A model generated the notes under the pieces. The model was not told the DNA's origin and made no database searches. It saw only the letters and a program-made list of their open reading frames with translations. From VRUE01 sp033856195 (GTDB lineage: Bacteria > Actinomycetota > Thermoleophilia > Solirubrobacterales > 70-9), in assembly GCA_033856195.1 (NCBI GenBank), contig JAWVFL010000045.1:15809-79808 (forward strand): a stretch of 64,000 nucleotides of DNA, given 5' to 3'. The position numbers were made by a program, and so were the translations under genes. Of the stretch, positions 16,376 to 25,159 are shown in pieces (within the stretch, counting starts at the first letter, position 1; each line of letters opens with the position of its first letter).

Positions 16376-17338
16376 ATGGCTGACGTCGCCAAGACAGCCC
16401 CGCTTGCCGAGCGCCTCGTCGCCGGCGACAAGCGTGCCCTGGCGCGGGCGATCACGCTGATCGAGTCCGACGATCCGGCCGGCTGGGAGCTTGTGCGCGA
16501 GGTCTATCCGCGCACTGGCAAGGCCCGCATCGTCGGCTTCACCGGACCGCCCGGCGTCGGCAAGAGCACCCTGATCGGCGCACTGACCGCCGAGCTGCGC
16601 AAGGCGGAGCGCCAGGTCGCGGTGCTTTCGATCGATCCCTCCAGCCCCTTCACGCAGGGCGCTCTGCTCGGCGACCGGATCCGCCTTTCCGATCACTTCC
16701 TCGACCCCGGCGTCTTCATCCGCTCGATGGCCTCGCGCGGCGCCCTCGGCGGCCTCTCCGAGGCAGCGCTGCAGGTGGCGCTGGCGATGGACGCCGCCGG
16801 CAAGGACGATGTGCTGATCGAGACCGTCGGGGTCGGCCAGGCCGAGATCGACATCGTCGACCACGCCGACACGATCGTGCTGGCGCTGATGCCCGGCTCG
16901 GGCGATTCGATCCAGGCGCTGAAGGCGGGCGTGATGGAGATCCCCGACGTGATCGTCGTCAACAAGTCCGACCACCCGATGACCGACACCATGGTGCGCG
17001 AGGTGCGCGGAGTGCTGGCGCTCTCCCACGATCCCGAGGGCTGGAAGGTGCCGATCTTGCGTACCGAGGCGGCGCGGGGGGAGGGCGTCGTCGAGCTCGC
17101 CGAGGCGATCGACGAGCACCGCGCGCACATCGAGGCGGCGGGCACGCTGGACGAACGGCGCGCCCGCAACCTGCGCAACGAGGTGCTCGGAATCGCCACC
17201 TCGCGGATGCGGCGCCGGATGGAGGCGACAGCCGCCGGCGATCCGCGGACCGCCGAGCTGTTGGAGCGGGTGGTGCGACGCGAGCTCGACCCTGCCAGCG
17301 CGGCCTCTGAGCTGTTGGAGAGACAGGCGGATGACTGA
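16376..17338 (+). CDS. meaB: MeaB-type GTPase, chaperone of B12-dependent acyl-CoA mutase
   Basis: A 320-residue G3E-family GTPase (ArgK/MeaB). It has a P-loop GFTGPPGVGKSTLIGAL near residue 58, the LSIDPSSPFTQGALLGDRIRL region, switch motif ETVGVGQAEID, and NKSD for guanine. A C-terminal helical dimerisation arm follows. MeaB loads adenosylcobalamin into methylmalonyl-CoA mutase and protects it from inactivation, driven by GTP. The two mutase subunits lie 12-15 kb downstream at 28769 and 31355, so the system is split. The gene overlaps the next by 8 nt. Confidence 0.93.
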   Translation: MADVAKTAPLAERLVAGDKRALARAITLIESDDPAGWELVREVYPRTGKARIVGFTGPPGVGKSTLIGALTAELRKAERQVAVLSIDPSSPFTQGALLGDRIRLSDHFLDPGVFIRSMASRGALGGLSEAALQVALAMDAAGKDDVLIETVGVGQAEIDIVDHADTIVLALMPGSGDSIQALKAGVMEIPDVIVVNKSDHPMTDTMVREVRGVLALSHDPEGWKVPILRTEAARGEGVVELAEAIDEHRAHIEAAGTLDERRARNLRNEVLGIATSRMRRRMEATAAGDPRTAELLERVVRRELDPASAASELLERQADD

Positions 17339-17732
17339 GTACCTTCCCGCGGGGTCCCCGTCCCTGGAGGAGGCCAGGAGCTGGATCGGCGACCGCATCG
17401 ACGAGATCGGCGGCGCCGAGATCGGCCAGGTCCACGGTTTCTTCGCCGATGCCGAGGACGGCAAGCCGAGCTGGCTGATTGCCAGGCAAGGGCGCTTCAA
17501 AGGCACCCTGGTGGCGGTCCCGATCAACGATTGCGCGGCTGGCGGCGGCCGGGTATGGGTGGCGCACGAGCGCGAGACGATCCGCGGCGCTCCCGTCGTC
17601 GACCCAACCAGGCCGCTGCTGCGCGAGCACGAGCTGACGATCTGCGCGCACTACGGCGCTGGGGAGGGTCTGGGTAGGGCGGCCGAGGTGGCGGGCCGCG
17701 ACGAGGGCTCGGTCACTTCCCAGCCGGCCTGA
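17331..17732 (+). CDS. Small hypothetical protein, PRC-barrel-like
   Basis: A 133-residue soluble protein whose ATG lies inside the end of meaB. The middle (GGAEIGQVHGFFADAEDGKPSWLIARQG) has the pattern of a PRC-barrel beta domain, a small fold found in RNA-processing and photosynthetic proteins that mediates protein contacts. The tail is disordered. The overlap with meaB suggests co-translation, but no link to B12 metabolism is known to me. Function unassigned. Confidence 0.7.
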   Translation: MTEYLPAGSPSLEEARSWIGDRIDEIGGAEIGQVHGFFADAEDGKPSWLIARQGRFKGTLVAVPINDCAAGGGRVWVAHERETIRGAPVVDPTRPLLREHELTICAHYGAGEGLGRAAEVAGRDEGSVTSQPA

Positions 17733-17781
17733 ACCGCTCCCCGTCACCTTCTCGTAAGTAGAGGGTGGAAAGGTTGAAACG

Positions 17782-19560
17782 ATGGTCTTGCTGATGCTCT
17801 TCGGTTTCGTCGCGGGCGCGGGCACCGCGCTCTCGCCCTGCGTGCTGCCCGTCTTGCCGATCGCACTCTCCGCCGGCGCGACCGGAGGCCGGCGGCGGCC
17901 GCTGGGGATCGTCGTCGGGCTCGCGCTCTCCTTCACCTTCGCCACGGTCGCACTCGTCTACCTGATCTCGGCCCTCGGCCTGCCGGATGACCTCTTGCGC
18001 AAGATGGCGATCGTCGTCCTGCTCGCTTTTGGGGTGTCGCTGATGATCCCCCCGCTGGCGGCTCGGATCGAGGCGACGATGAGCCGCTTCGCCGGTCGTG
18101 CCGGCGTCGCCGGCGGCAAGGGCGACGGCTTCTGGTCAGGAACCGCCGTCGGCGCCAGTCTCGGGCTCGTCTACGCGCCTTGCGCCGGTCCGATCCTGGC
18201 CGGCGTGATCACCGTCTCCGCCTCTCAGCCCTTCACCGCCGGCCGCCTGGCGGTCGCCCTCAGCTACGGCATCGGCTCCGCTGTCGTCCTTTATTTCCTC
18301 ATGCTTGGCGGCAGGCGCCTGACCGCGCCGCTGGCGCGGCGCGGCGTCGGGCTGCAGATCGCGATGGGAGCGGTGATGGTGGTCGTCGCCTTGGCAATGG
18401 CTCGTGATTACGACGTCAGGTTCCAGAACGAGATCGCCAGCTCGCTGCCGAGCTTCCTGGTCAATCCGACCGAAGGGCTCGAGGACACCGCCTCGGCGCG
18501 GACGGCGTTGAACGACATCCGCGGCGAATCGCCGCACGGCGTCGGCGCCAAGGCGACGAGCGCCGCGAGCGCGGTTCGAGAGAGCGCCGAAAAGCAGCCA
18601 GCCCCTGACGCAAAGCGCTCCGGCTTGCCCGTCCTCGGCATGGCACCCGAATTCGTCGGCAACCAGCAGTGGTTCAACACGCCCGGCGCCCGGCCGCTGA
18701 CACTGCGCTCGCTGCGCGGTCGCGTCGTCCTCGTCGACTTCTGGACCTACAGCTGCATCAACTGCCTGCGCACGCTGCCCTACCTGACGGCCTGGGACAG
18801 GACCTACCGCAAGGATGGGTTGACGATCGTCGGGGTCCACTCGCCCGAGTTCCCCTTCGAGAAGGACGCCGGCAACGTGGCGGAAGCGATCGAACGCAAC
18901 GGCATCCACTACCCGGTCGCCCAGGACAACGACCTGGCGACCTGGAGCGCCTACGGCACCCAGTACTGGCCCTCCGAGTACTTCATCGATGCCAGGGGGC
19001 AGGTCCGCTTCGCCCACTATGGCGAGGGCGAATACGGCGAGAAGGAGAAAATCATCCGTCAGCTGCTGGCGGAAGCGGGCCGGCCGGTCTCCAGGCACGA
19101 TTCGGGAGCGCACGGCATCGAAGCCTCGGCCGGGGTGACCACGCCGGAGACCTACCTGGGCGCCGCCCGCGCCGAACGCTTCACCAACCCGATGCTCTCA
19201 CCGGGCTCGCACGAGTTCGCCAAGGCGCCGCCTCCCGGCCCAAACGAATTCGCCTACCACGGCCGCTGGCGGATCACGCTCGATTCCGCGACCGCCGAGG
19301 ACGGCTCCCTCGATCTCAACTTCGGCGCCCGCCGCGTCTACCTGGTGCTCGGTTCGCCCGGGAAGAGCCGCAGCGTGCGCGTGCTGCTCGACGGCAGGCC
19401 GATCTCGTCTGGCCTGGCGGGATCAGACGTGCACGAAGGCAACGTTGACGTCACCGCACAGCGCCTCTACAGCCTGGTCGACCTGCCGAGCGTCGGCCAC
19501 CACCTGCTGACACTGGAACCCGAAGCCGGGGTGACGGGCTATGCCTTCACCTTCGGCTAG
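17782..19560 (+). CDS. dipZ: DipZ-type CcdA-thioredoxin fusion, extracytoplasmic thiol reduction
   Basis: A 592-residue membrane protein with GGAAAGG-like ribosome site before the ATG. Residues 1-215 are a six-helix CcdA/DsbD-beta domain with its two reactive cysteines Cys20 (LSPCVLPVLP) and Cys134 (YAPCAGPIL). A linker follows, then a TlpA-like thioredoxin domain at about 285-430 with FWTYSCINC (Cys325 and Cys328), and a C-terminal carbohydrate-binding-like beta domain. It should carry electrons from cytosolic thioredoxin across the membrane to reduce exported disulfides, for example in cytochrome c maturation. It matches mycobacterial DipZ in layout. Its stop overlaps the convergent acyl-CoA dehydrogenase. 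Confidence 0.92.
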   Translation: MVLLMLFGFVAGAGTALSPCVLPVLPIALSAGATGGRRRPLGIVVGLALSFTFATVALVYLISALGLPDDLLRKMAIVVLLAFGVSLMIPPLAARIEATMSRFAGRAGVAGGKGDGFWSGTAVGASLGLVYAPCAGPILAGVITVSASQPFTAGRLAVALSYGIGSAVVLYFLMLGGRRLTAPLARRGVGLQIAMGAVMVVVALAMARDYDVRFQNEIASSLPSFLVNPTEGLEDTASARTALNDIRGESPHGVGAKATSAASAVRESAEKQPAPDAKRSGLPVLGMAPEFVGNQQWFNTPGARPLTLRSLRGRVVLVDFWTYSCINCLRTLPYLTAWDRTYRKDGLTIVGVHSPEFPFEKDAGNVAEAIERNGIHYPVAQDNDLATWSAYGTQYWPSEYFIDARGQVRFAHYGEGEYGEKEKIIRQLLAEAGRPVSRHDSGAHGIEASAGVTTPETYLGAARAERFTNPMLSPGSHEFAKAPPPGPNEFAYHGRWRITLDSATAEDGSLDLNFGARRVYLVLGSPGKSRSVRVLLDGRPISSGLAGSDVHEGNVDVTAQRLYSLVDLPSVGHHLLTLEPEAGVTGYAFTFG

Positions 19561-20702
19561 CAGCCGAGCTGGCGCGCGATCACCATCTGCTGCACCTCGT
19601 CGGTGCCCTCGCCGATGGTGAGGATCTTGGCGTCGCGGTAGAAGCGGCAGACCGGGTACTCCTCGATGTAGCCGTAGCCGCCGTGGATCTGAACGGCCTC
19701 CTCGGTGGCGCGGACCGCGAGCCGGCCAGTGATCAGCTTCGCCTGGGCGGCGGTGAGGGTGAACGACTTGCCGGCATCCTTCTCCAGCGCCGCGCGCCAG
19801 GTGAGCAGGCGAGCGGCCTCGATCTGGGCCGAGAGGTCGGCGATCTTGGCCTGGATCGATTGGAACTTCGAGATCGCCTGGCCGAATGCCTGGCGCTCCT
19901 TGGCGTAGGAGATCGCCTCGTCAAGGGCGCCCTGGGCAAGACCGACACCCATCGCCGCAACGCCGATCCGGCCGCCGTCGAGGATGTGGAGGAAGTTCTT
20001 GAAGCCGTCGCCGCGGCGGCCGAGCAGGTTGGCCTCGGGCAGGCGGCAGTCCTCGAAGCTGAGCGGCCGGGTATCCGAGGCGTTCCAGCCCATCTTGCGG
20101 TAGGGCTTGCCGGCCTCGTAACCGGGAGTGCCGTTGGGGACGATCAAGTTCGAGATCTCCTTGCGCCCATTCGACTCCCCGGTGACCGCGGTGATCGACA
20201 CGCACCCGGAGATGTCCGTCCCCGAGTTGGTGATGAACTGCTTCGCCCCGTTGACGACCCATTCGCCGTCGTCGAGCGTCGCCGTGGTCCGCACGTTGCC
20301 CGCGTCCGACCCCGCCTCGGGCTCGGTCAGCCCGAACGAGGCAAGCCGTTCCCCGGTGCAGAGCCGCGGCAGCCACTCCGACTTCTGCTCGTCGCTGCCC
20401 CAGAGATAGATCGGCATCGTCCCGAGTGAGGTGTGGGCGGCCATCGTGATGCAGACAGACGAGTCGATCCGCGCCAGCTCTTCAACCGCCAGCACGTAGG
20501 AGAGGGTGTCGGCCCCACCACCGCCGTACTCTTCTGGGAAGGGAATTCCCATCAGTCCCAACCCCCCGAGCTTTTCAACGATCTCGTAGGGAAAGGCCTT
20601 GGTTCGGTCCAGCTCCTCAGCCACCGGCTTGACCTCCGCCAGGGCGAACTCCCGGACGGTGTCGCGCAGTAGCCCCTGCTCGTCGCTCAGCTCGAAGTCC
20701 AC
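19557..20702 (-). CDS. Acyl-CoA dehydrogenase (short/medium chain type)
   Basis: A 381-residue FAD enzyme, full length. It shows the first signature GLTEPEAGSDAGN, the FITNSG FAD-contact segment, and the second signature with the catalytic base region IHGGYGYIEEYPVCRFYRDAK, where the Glu before YPV sits at the SCAD/BCAD catalytic position. It oxidises an acyl-CoA to the trans-2-enoyl-CoA and passes electrons to ETF, which is encoded at 31.9-33.7 kb. The context of thiolase, thioesterase and B12 mutase fits butyryl- or branched-chain acyl-CoA breakdown. Exact chain length cannot be read by eye. Confidence 0.94.
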   Translation of the reverse strand: MDFELSDEQGLLRDTVREFALAEVKPVAEELDRTKAFPYEIVEKLGGLGLMGIPFPEEYGGGGADTLSYVLAVEELARIDSSVCITMAAHTSLGTMPIYLWGSDEQKSEWLPRLCTGERLASFGLTEPEAGSDAGNVRTTATLDDGEWVVNGAKQFITNSGTDISGCVSITAVTGESNGRKEISNLIVPNGTPGYEAGKPYRKMGWNASDTRPLSFEDCRLPEANLLGRRGDGFKNFLHILDGGRIGVAAMGVGLAQGALDEAISYAKERQAFGQAISKFQSIQAKIADLSAQIEAARLLTWRAALEKDAGKSFTLTAAQAKLITGRLAVRATEEAVQIHGGYGYIEEYPVCRFYRDAKILTIGEGTDEVQQMVIARQLGC

Positions 20703-20761
20703 CGATCGATCTTATGTGGACGAGTTGGTAGTGGTACCGCCGCCATGGGACACTGGAGCGT

Positions 20762-22279
20762 GTGACTCGCTCGCGGTGGTGGCCGCTCATGGTTGCGGCG
20801 GCTGTCCTGCCCCTCGGCATCATGGCTGGACCCGCCGCCGGATCTTCGCCCCAGACCCTCGGCCACACACCCTTCTCGACCGAAGGCGGATGCAGTCTCT
20901 GCTCGGCAGTCCAGTTGGGCGATAGCGCGAGTCCCAACTCCTACGAAGCGCCCTCCGATGGCGTGCTGGCCAGGGTGAGCTTCTACGTCGGGCCGGTCAC
21001 CGAAGCGAGCGACTACGTTCAGGCACGGACTTTCAGGCGGACCGGCGGATCGGACTCAACGGTGGTCAGCGAGGGGGACAAACATCTCATCTCCGGGCTC
21101 TCTGCCGGTCTCCACTCGTATTTCGAGCGGATTCCGATCGCTGCCGGAGACATTCTCGGCGGTCGTTTCGACACCACTCCGTTCATCGAAGGCACCCCGC
21201 ACATCTTCACCAGTGCCTCGGCGTCAGACGTAGCTGGGGTGTCGTCTTTCCCTGGCCCGAGTCTCGGCGACTCCTTCACCGCCTCCACGGTCTCCAGCCA
21301 CCGCGTCAACATGAGCGCCGTGTTCGAGCCCGACGACGATGGCGACGGCTACGGGGACACCTCGCAGGATCTCTGCCCCGGCTCGCCCCATGCCACCGAT
21401 GCCTGCACTGGGGCCCTGTTCGGCAGCGCCCTGCAGGGCCCCTACCTTTCGGTCGGCCACACCTGCACCTACGAATGCCTGCGGATCCAGACCGTAGTTG
21501 CCGGCTCCTCGACGGCAGTCCCGGCCGACGGCGTCGTCGTTCGCTGGCGCCTATTGGCGGCTCGGCCCGGTTCCTATCGCGTTCGTGTCCTCGGCCCCGC
21601 GGGCGGGTCCAACCAAGTCGTCCTCCGGTCGAGCGCTGCCGAGTCGGTCCCCTCTTCGACCTTCGGGACGATCACCACATTTCAAACCCGACTGCCGATC
21701 CCAGCGGGGGGCTACGTCGCACTGCTGCCGCCCACTTTCACGATCCAGACCTTCCGTGAACCCACGGTTCCCGGCTCGATGTACGTGACGACGAACGACG
21801 CCCCTGACGGCGGCGGGGTCCCCCTGGGCGGCTACTTTCCGCTGGCGGGCGAACCGCTCTACGACGCTGACATCGAGCCCGATGCCGACCATGACGGCTT
21901 CGGCGACGTCAGCCAGGACTCATGCGCGACGGATCCGGCCACCCAGGGTGCCTGCCCGGCGCCTCTGGCAGGCGCACCGATTTCCAAGAAACCGACCGAG
22001 CGCTGCAGCGGGAAGCGTGCGACGGTCGTCGGCACCTCCCGCAAGGATCGCCTCAGGGGAACGCCGCGGGCCGACGTCATCGCCGGCCTCGCCGGCGATG
22101 ACACGATCAAGGCGCTGGGCGGCAATGACCTGGTTTGCGCGGGGAAGGGCAGTGACACGGTCCGGGGCGGGCCAGGCAGGGATCGGCTACTGGGAGAGAG
22201 CGGCGTCGACCAGCTCTTCGGTGGCTCCGACCAGGACAAGCTCATCGGCGGAGCGGGCAAGGACCTGCAGCGCCAGTAA
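20762..22279 (+). CDS. Exported calcium-binding-repeat protein, unknown role
   Basis: Starts at GTG 20762 and has 505 residues. Residues 1-27 form a signal peptide (RWWPLMVAAAVLPLGIMAG, cut near GPAAGSS). Two similar beta-sandwich domains follow, each ending in a thrombospondin-type-3-like Asp-rich loop: PDDDGDGYGDTSQDLCP near residue 189 and PDADHDGFGDVSQDSC near residue 373. The last 90 residues hold degenerate RTX nonapeptides (GLAGDDTIKALGGNDLV, GGPGRDRLLG, GGAGKDL). All these bind calcium in known families. It is probably secreted or surface attached; no catalytic motif is visible. It is divergent from the acyl-CoA dehydrogenase. Confidence 0.82.
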   Translation: MTRSRWWPLMVAAAVLPLGIMAGPAAGSSPQTLGHTPFSTEGGCSLCSAVQLGDSASPNSYEAPSDGVLARVSFYVGPVTEASDYVQARTFRRTGGSDSTVVSEGDKHLISGLSAGLHSYFERIPIAAGDILGGRFDTTPFIEGTPHIFTSASASDVAGVSSFPGPSLGDSFTASTVSSHRVNMSAVFEPDDDGDGYGDTSQDLCPGSPHATDACTGALFGSALQGPYLSVGHTCTYECLRIQTVVAGSSTAVPADGVVVRWRLLAARPGSYRVRVLGPAGGSNQVVLRSSAAESVPSSTFGTITTFQTRLPIPAGGYVALLPPTFTIQTFREPTVPGSMYVTTNDAPDGGGVPLGGYFPLAGEPLYDADIEPDADHDGFGDVSQDSCATDPATQGACPAPLAGAPISKKPTERCSGKRATVVGTSRKDRLRGTPRADVIAGLAGDDTIKALGGNDLVCAGKGSDTVRGGPGRDRLLGESGVDQLFGGSDQDKLIGGAGKDLQRQ

Positions 22280-22303
22280 CGAATCTCGCGCGGGCCGGGT
22301 GCC

Positions 22304-23740
22304 TCAGAGCTGCAGGCTCTTGACTTGGAGCAGCTCCTCGATCGCGTAGCGACCGTTCTCGCGGCCATGGCCAGACTGCTTGTAGCCACCGAAGGGAGCT
22401 AGCGGGTTGAAGGCGCCGCCGTTGATCTCGATCTGGCCGGTGCGGATTCGCTTGGCGACGGAGATCGCTCGGTCCTGGTCCCCCGACCAGACGCCGCCCG
22501 CCAGGCCGTAAGCGGTGTCGTTGGCTATCCGCACCGCGTCGTCCTCGCCGTCGTAGGGCTGAATCGCCAGCACCGGTCCGAAGATCTCCTCCTGGGCGAT
22601 CGTCATCTCCGGCGTCACCTCGGAGAAGACGGTGGGGTGGACGAAGAAGCCCCTGTCCAGTCCCTCCGGCGCCGCAGCGCCGCCGGTGAGCAGCTTGGCG
22701 CCTTCGGCCTCGCCCTTCTCGATGTAGCCGCGTACCCGCTCGCGCTGGGTGTCTGACACGAGTGGGCCGAGGCGGGTCGAGTCCTCAAACGGATCGCCAG
22801 GCGTGAAGCTCTCGGCGGCCTGCGCGGCGATCTCCTCCGCTTCGCCAAGCTTCTCGTGTGGCACCAGCATGCGGGTCAGGGCGCTGCAGGTCTGGCCCGA
22901 GTTGAGGTAGCACTTGCCGACCCCGTCGGGCACGGCCTTGCTCAGGTCGGCGTCGTCGAGGATCACGTTCGGCGACTTGCCGCCCAGCTCCATCGCGACC
23001 GGCTTCACCGTCGCCGAGGCGAGCTCGGAGACACGGCGACCGGCCCTGGTCGAGCCGGTGAAGGAGACCATGTCGACGCCAGGATGGCCGGCGATCGCCT
23101 CGCCGACGACCGGCCCGGTTCCGGTTACGAGGTTGAATACTCCTGCCGGGAGGCCGGCCGCCTCGATCACCTCGGCGAGGATGAAGGCGTTGAGCGGCAC
23201 GATCTCGCTCGGCTTCAGCACGACGGTGCAGCCGGCGGCGAGAGCGGGGGCGACCTTGCAGGCGATCTGATTCAGCGGGTAGTTCCAGGGCGTGATCGCA
23301 CCCAGCACGCCGACCGGCTCGCGCAGCACCCGCGAGTTGCCGATCTCCTCCTCCCAGCGGACTTCTTCCATCAGGTTCGGCATCGCGGCGAACTGGGCAA
23401 TCGGAAGGCCGGCCTGGATCATCTTGCTCAGCGTCAGCGGCATCCCCAGCTCCTGGGCGATCGTCGCCGCAATCTCATCGGCGCGCTCGCCGAGGCCGGC
23501 GGCGATCGCGCTCAGGTAGCCGGCGCGCTCCTCGCGCGAGACCTGCGACCAGGTCTCGAAGGCATCGCGCGCGGCCGTCACCGCGCGGTCGGCGTCGGCG
23601 GCCGTGCAGGCCGGGATCGTCCCCATCGTCTCCTCGGTCGTCGAGTTGACGACCTCGAGCGTCCCGGAGGCCTCCGGGACGACCCACTCACCGCCGATGA
23701 AGACCTTGTCGCGCGCCTGGACCTCCGCCGCTGTCGCCAT
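22304..23740 (-). CDS. Aldehyde dehydrogenase, NAD(P)-dependent
   Basis: A 478-residue ALDH superfamily enzyme with a strong ribosome site (AGGAGG) before its ATG. Motifs: ITPWNYPLNQI, the cofactor loop SFTGSTRAGRR, the general base region MELGGKSPNVI and the nucleophile region NSGQTCSALTRM, then EIFGPVLAI and FGGYKQSGHGRE. It oxidises an aldehyde to the acid in the cytosol. It is 42 nt after the HxlR gene on the same strand, so the two probably form an operon, and the HxlR protein may sense an aldehyde or related electrophile. Confidence 0.94.
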   Translation of the reverse strand: MATAAEVQARDKVFIGGEWVVPEASGTLEVVNSTTEETMGTIPACTAADADRAVTAARDAFETWSQVSREERAGYLSAIAAGLGERADEIAATIAQELGMPLTLSKMIQAGLPIAQFAAMPNLMEEVRWEEEIGNSRVLREPVGVLGAITPWNYPLNQIACKVAPALAAGCTVVLKPSEIVPLNAFILAEVIEAAGLPAGVFNLVTGTGPVVGEAIAGHPGVDMVSFTGSTRAGRRVSELASATVKPVAMELGGKSPNVILDDADLSKAVPDGVGKCYLNSGQTCSALTRMLVPHEKLGEAEEIAAQAAESFTPGDPFEDSTRLGPLVSDTQRERVRGYIEKGEAEGAKLLTGGAAAPEGLDRGFFVHPTVFSEVTPEMTIAQEEIFGPVLAIQPYDGEDDAVRIANDTAYGLAGGVWSGDQDRAISVAKRIRTGQIEINGGAFNPLAPFGGYKQSGHGRENGRYAIEELLQVKSLQL

Positions 23741-23782
23741 TCCGTTCCTCCTAGTAGCTGGTTGCTGGCCGCTCAGCCAAAG

Positions 23783-24289
23783 CTAGCGCGCCGCGACCGT
23801 GGCGGCATCCTCGGTCTCGCTGTCGAGGCCGGGGCCGGGCAGGGCCCGGGCGTCGCGGGCGTGCAGCACCTTGCCGCAGCTTTCGCAGATGCCGCGGTCG
23901 CTGACCGCGCCGCCACACTCCTTGTGCACGATCAGCATCGGCGGCCCGTCCGGGCTGGGGGAGTGGCGGTCGCCCCAGTTGAGCAGGGCGATCAGGGCCG
24001 GCCAGAGGTCGAGTCCCTTCTCGGTGAGGAAGTACTCGTAGCGCTCCGGATTGCGCTGGTAGGGGCGGCGCTCGAGGATGTCCTCCTCGGTCAGCCGTTG
24101 CAGGCGGGCGGAGAGCACGTTTCGAGCGACGCCGAGTGCCTTCTGAAGCTGGTCGAAGCGCCGGTGGCCGTTCATCACGTCGCGCACGATCAGCAGCGAC
24201 CAGCGCTCGCCGACGACTTCGAGCGAGCGGGCGATCGAGCAGATCTGGCCCGGATAGTCGTTGCGCAGCACAAAGTGATCCTTGCACAC
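23783..24289 (-). CDS. HxlR-family regulator with C-terminal Cys motif
   Basis: A 168-residue protein starting at GTG 24289. The HxlR winged helix spans about residues 15-110 (CSIARSLEVVGERWSLLIVRDV, VLSARLQRLTEEDIL, YFLTEKGLDL). The C-terminal 50 residues have HKECGG and ICESCGK, four Cys in a zinc-ribbon-like arrangement that could bind metal or sense redox state. It is first in an operon with aldehyde dehydrogenase and divergent from the small ORF / thioesterase operon. The start codon almost touches the first of two matching dyads (24292-24308 and 24334-24352), so it probably represses both directions. Confidence 0.92.
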   Translation of the reverse strand: MCKDHFVLRNDYPGQICSIARSLEVVGERWSLLIVRDVMNGHRRFDQLQKALGVARNVLSARLQRLTEEDILERRPYQRNPERYEYFLTEKGLDLWPALIALLNWGDRHSPSPDGPPMLIVHKECGGAVSDRGICESCGKVLHARDARALPGPGLDSETEDAATVAAR

Positions 24290-24291
24290 TG

Positions 24292-24308
24292 AGTTGCGTC
24301 AAGCAACT
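24292..24308. promoter_or_regulatory. HxlR operator copy 1
   Basis: AGTTGCGT and AAGCAACT flank a central C: a dyad with one mismatch, matching the core GTTGC...GCAAC of copy 2. It covers the -35 of the rightward promoter and ends next to the HxlR start codon. Confidence 0.65.
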
Positions 24309-24322
24309 AAGTCGGCTAGGGT
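24294..24322 (+). promoter_or_regulatory. Promoter of the small ORF / thioesterase operon
   Basis: TTGCGT (24294-24299) and TAGGGT (24317-24322) are separated by 17 bp. The predicted start of transcription, near 24329, falls between the two operator copies. Confidence 0.5.
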
Positions 24323-24333
24323 CGTTCTCACAG

Positions 24334-24352
24334 GGGTTGCTTGAAGCAACCC
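24334..24352. promoter_or_regulatory. HxlR operator copy 2
   Basis: A perfect dyad, GGGTTGCTT-G-AAGCAACCC. Its centre is 43 bp from that of copy 1, about four helical turns, so two dimers would bind the same face of the DNA. Confidence 0.7.
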
Positions 24353-24357
24353 ACCCG

Positions 24358-24404
24358 GTGACTTCGTGTTTTATCGCGTATACCGCGAAGAATCACAAAG
24401 TCAC
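24358..24404. promoter_or_regulatory. Nested hairpin in the 5' leader of the thioesterase operon
   Basis: GTGACTTCGTG pairs with CACAAAGTCAC (10 of 11), enclosing TCGCG-TATAC-CGCGA. It lies between the predicted transcription start and the small ORF at 24428 and could affect translation or attenuation. Confidence 0.45.
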
Positions 24405-24427
24405 GAGGAGCGAACGGAGGCGTAGCG

Positions 24428-24583
24428 ATGAGGCTGATTCCGAGACATAGGCATCACCACCGCTCAAAGTCACCCCGGATCTCGATAAGCCAGGCGGAGA
24501 TCACCGCCGACCTGATCTATCCGGCCACGGCGCGAGCCGCCCGCGAGCGCGGTGCGGCGCACGGTCGCAGGGCGGCCCGTTGA
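24428..24583 (+). CDS. Small basic protein, 51 aa (possible leader ORF)
   Basis: ATG with GGAGG 7 nt upstream. The peptide is His/Arg rich (MRLIPRHRHHHRSKSPR), with a middle segment AEITADLIYPATARAARERG. Its TGA overlaps the TTG of the thioesterase gene (TTGA), so it would couple translation of that gene. It is too short for a family call. Either it is a real small protein or it is a leader peptide for the thioesterase. It lies in the region controlled by the HxlR operators. Confidence 0.45.
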   Translation: MRLIPRHRHHHRSKSPRISISQAEITADLIYPATARAARERGAAHGRRAAR

Positions 24584-25146
24584 GCGCCGAGGGCGTCGCC
24601 GAGCAGGGCGGCAACGCGGTCGACGCGGCGCTTGCCTTCGCCGAGTCCCGGCCCGAGATCACCCGCCGCCGTGAGCTGGTCTGGCAGGACCCGGTGCCGA
24701 CCGCGGCCGCCGGGGCGACGATGACCGGCATGGAGTACATGGAAGCGATCGTCGCCGGCGAGATGCCGCCGCCACCGATCGCGGTGACGATGCGGATGCG
24801 CCCGATCGAGCTCGGCGACGGCCGCGCCGTCTTCGAGGGCGAACCCGGCGAGGAGCACTACAACCCGATCGGCGTCGTCCACGGCGGCTACGCCGCAACC
24901 CTGCTCGACTCGGCGCTCGGCTGTGCCGTCCACACCACGCTGCCCGCCGGCGTCGGCTACACCTCGCTCGGCCTCGAGGCAAAGTACGTGCGCCCGATCA
25001 CCCGTGACACCGGCCGCGTCCTCTGTGAGGCCAACGTCCTCTATCGCGGTCGCCGGCAGGCAACCGCCGAGGCAAACCTGACCGTGGCGGACAGCGGCAA
25101 GCTGCTCGCCCACGGCGTCGCGACCCTGATGATCCTCGGCGGCTGA
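24580..25146 (+). CDS. PaaI-type hotdog-fold acyl-CoA thioesterase
   Basis: A 188-residue protein from TTG 24580. The family start is conserved from about residue 25 (PEITRRRELVWQDP), followed by MEYMEAIVAGEMPPPPIA and the hotdog signature YNPIGVVHGGYAATLLDSALG, with the usual HGG and Asp on the central helix. It hydrolyses acyl- or aryl-CoA thioesters. It overlaps the small upstream ORF and is divergent from HxlR / aldehyde dehydrogenase, so it may relieve CoA trapping during breakdown of an aldehyde-derived acid. The first 24 residues may not be part of the native protein. Confidence 0.88.
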   Translation: MSAEGVAEQGGNAVDAALAFAESRPEITRRRELVWQDPVPTAAAGATMTGMEYMEAIVAGEMPPPPIAVTMRMRPIELGDGRAVFEGEPGEEHYNPIGVVHGGYAATLLDSALGCAVHTTLPAGVGYTSLGLEAKYVRPITRDTGRVLCEANVLYRGRRQATAEANLTVADSGKLLAHGVATLMILGG

Positions 25147-25159
25147 GTGCTTATGACTG

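Noticed and set aside
24136..24450. A 104-codon plus-strand open frame across the HxlR operator region
   Set aside because: It is antisense to the HxlR gene and runs through operators and the leader hairpin.
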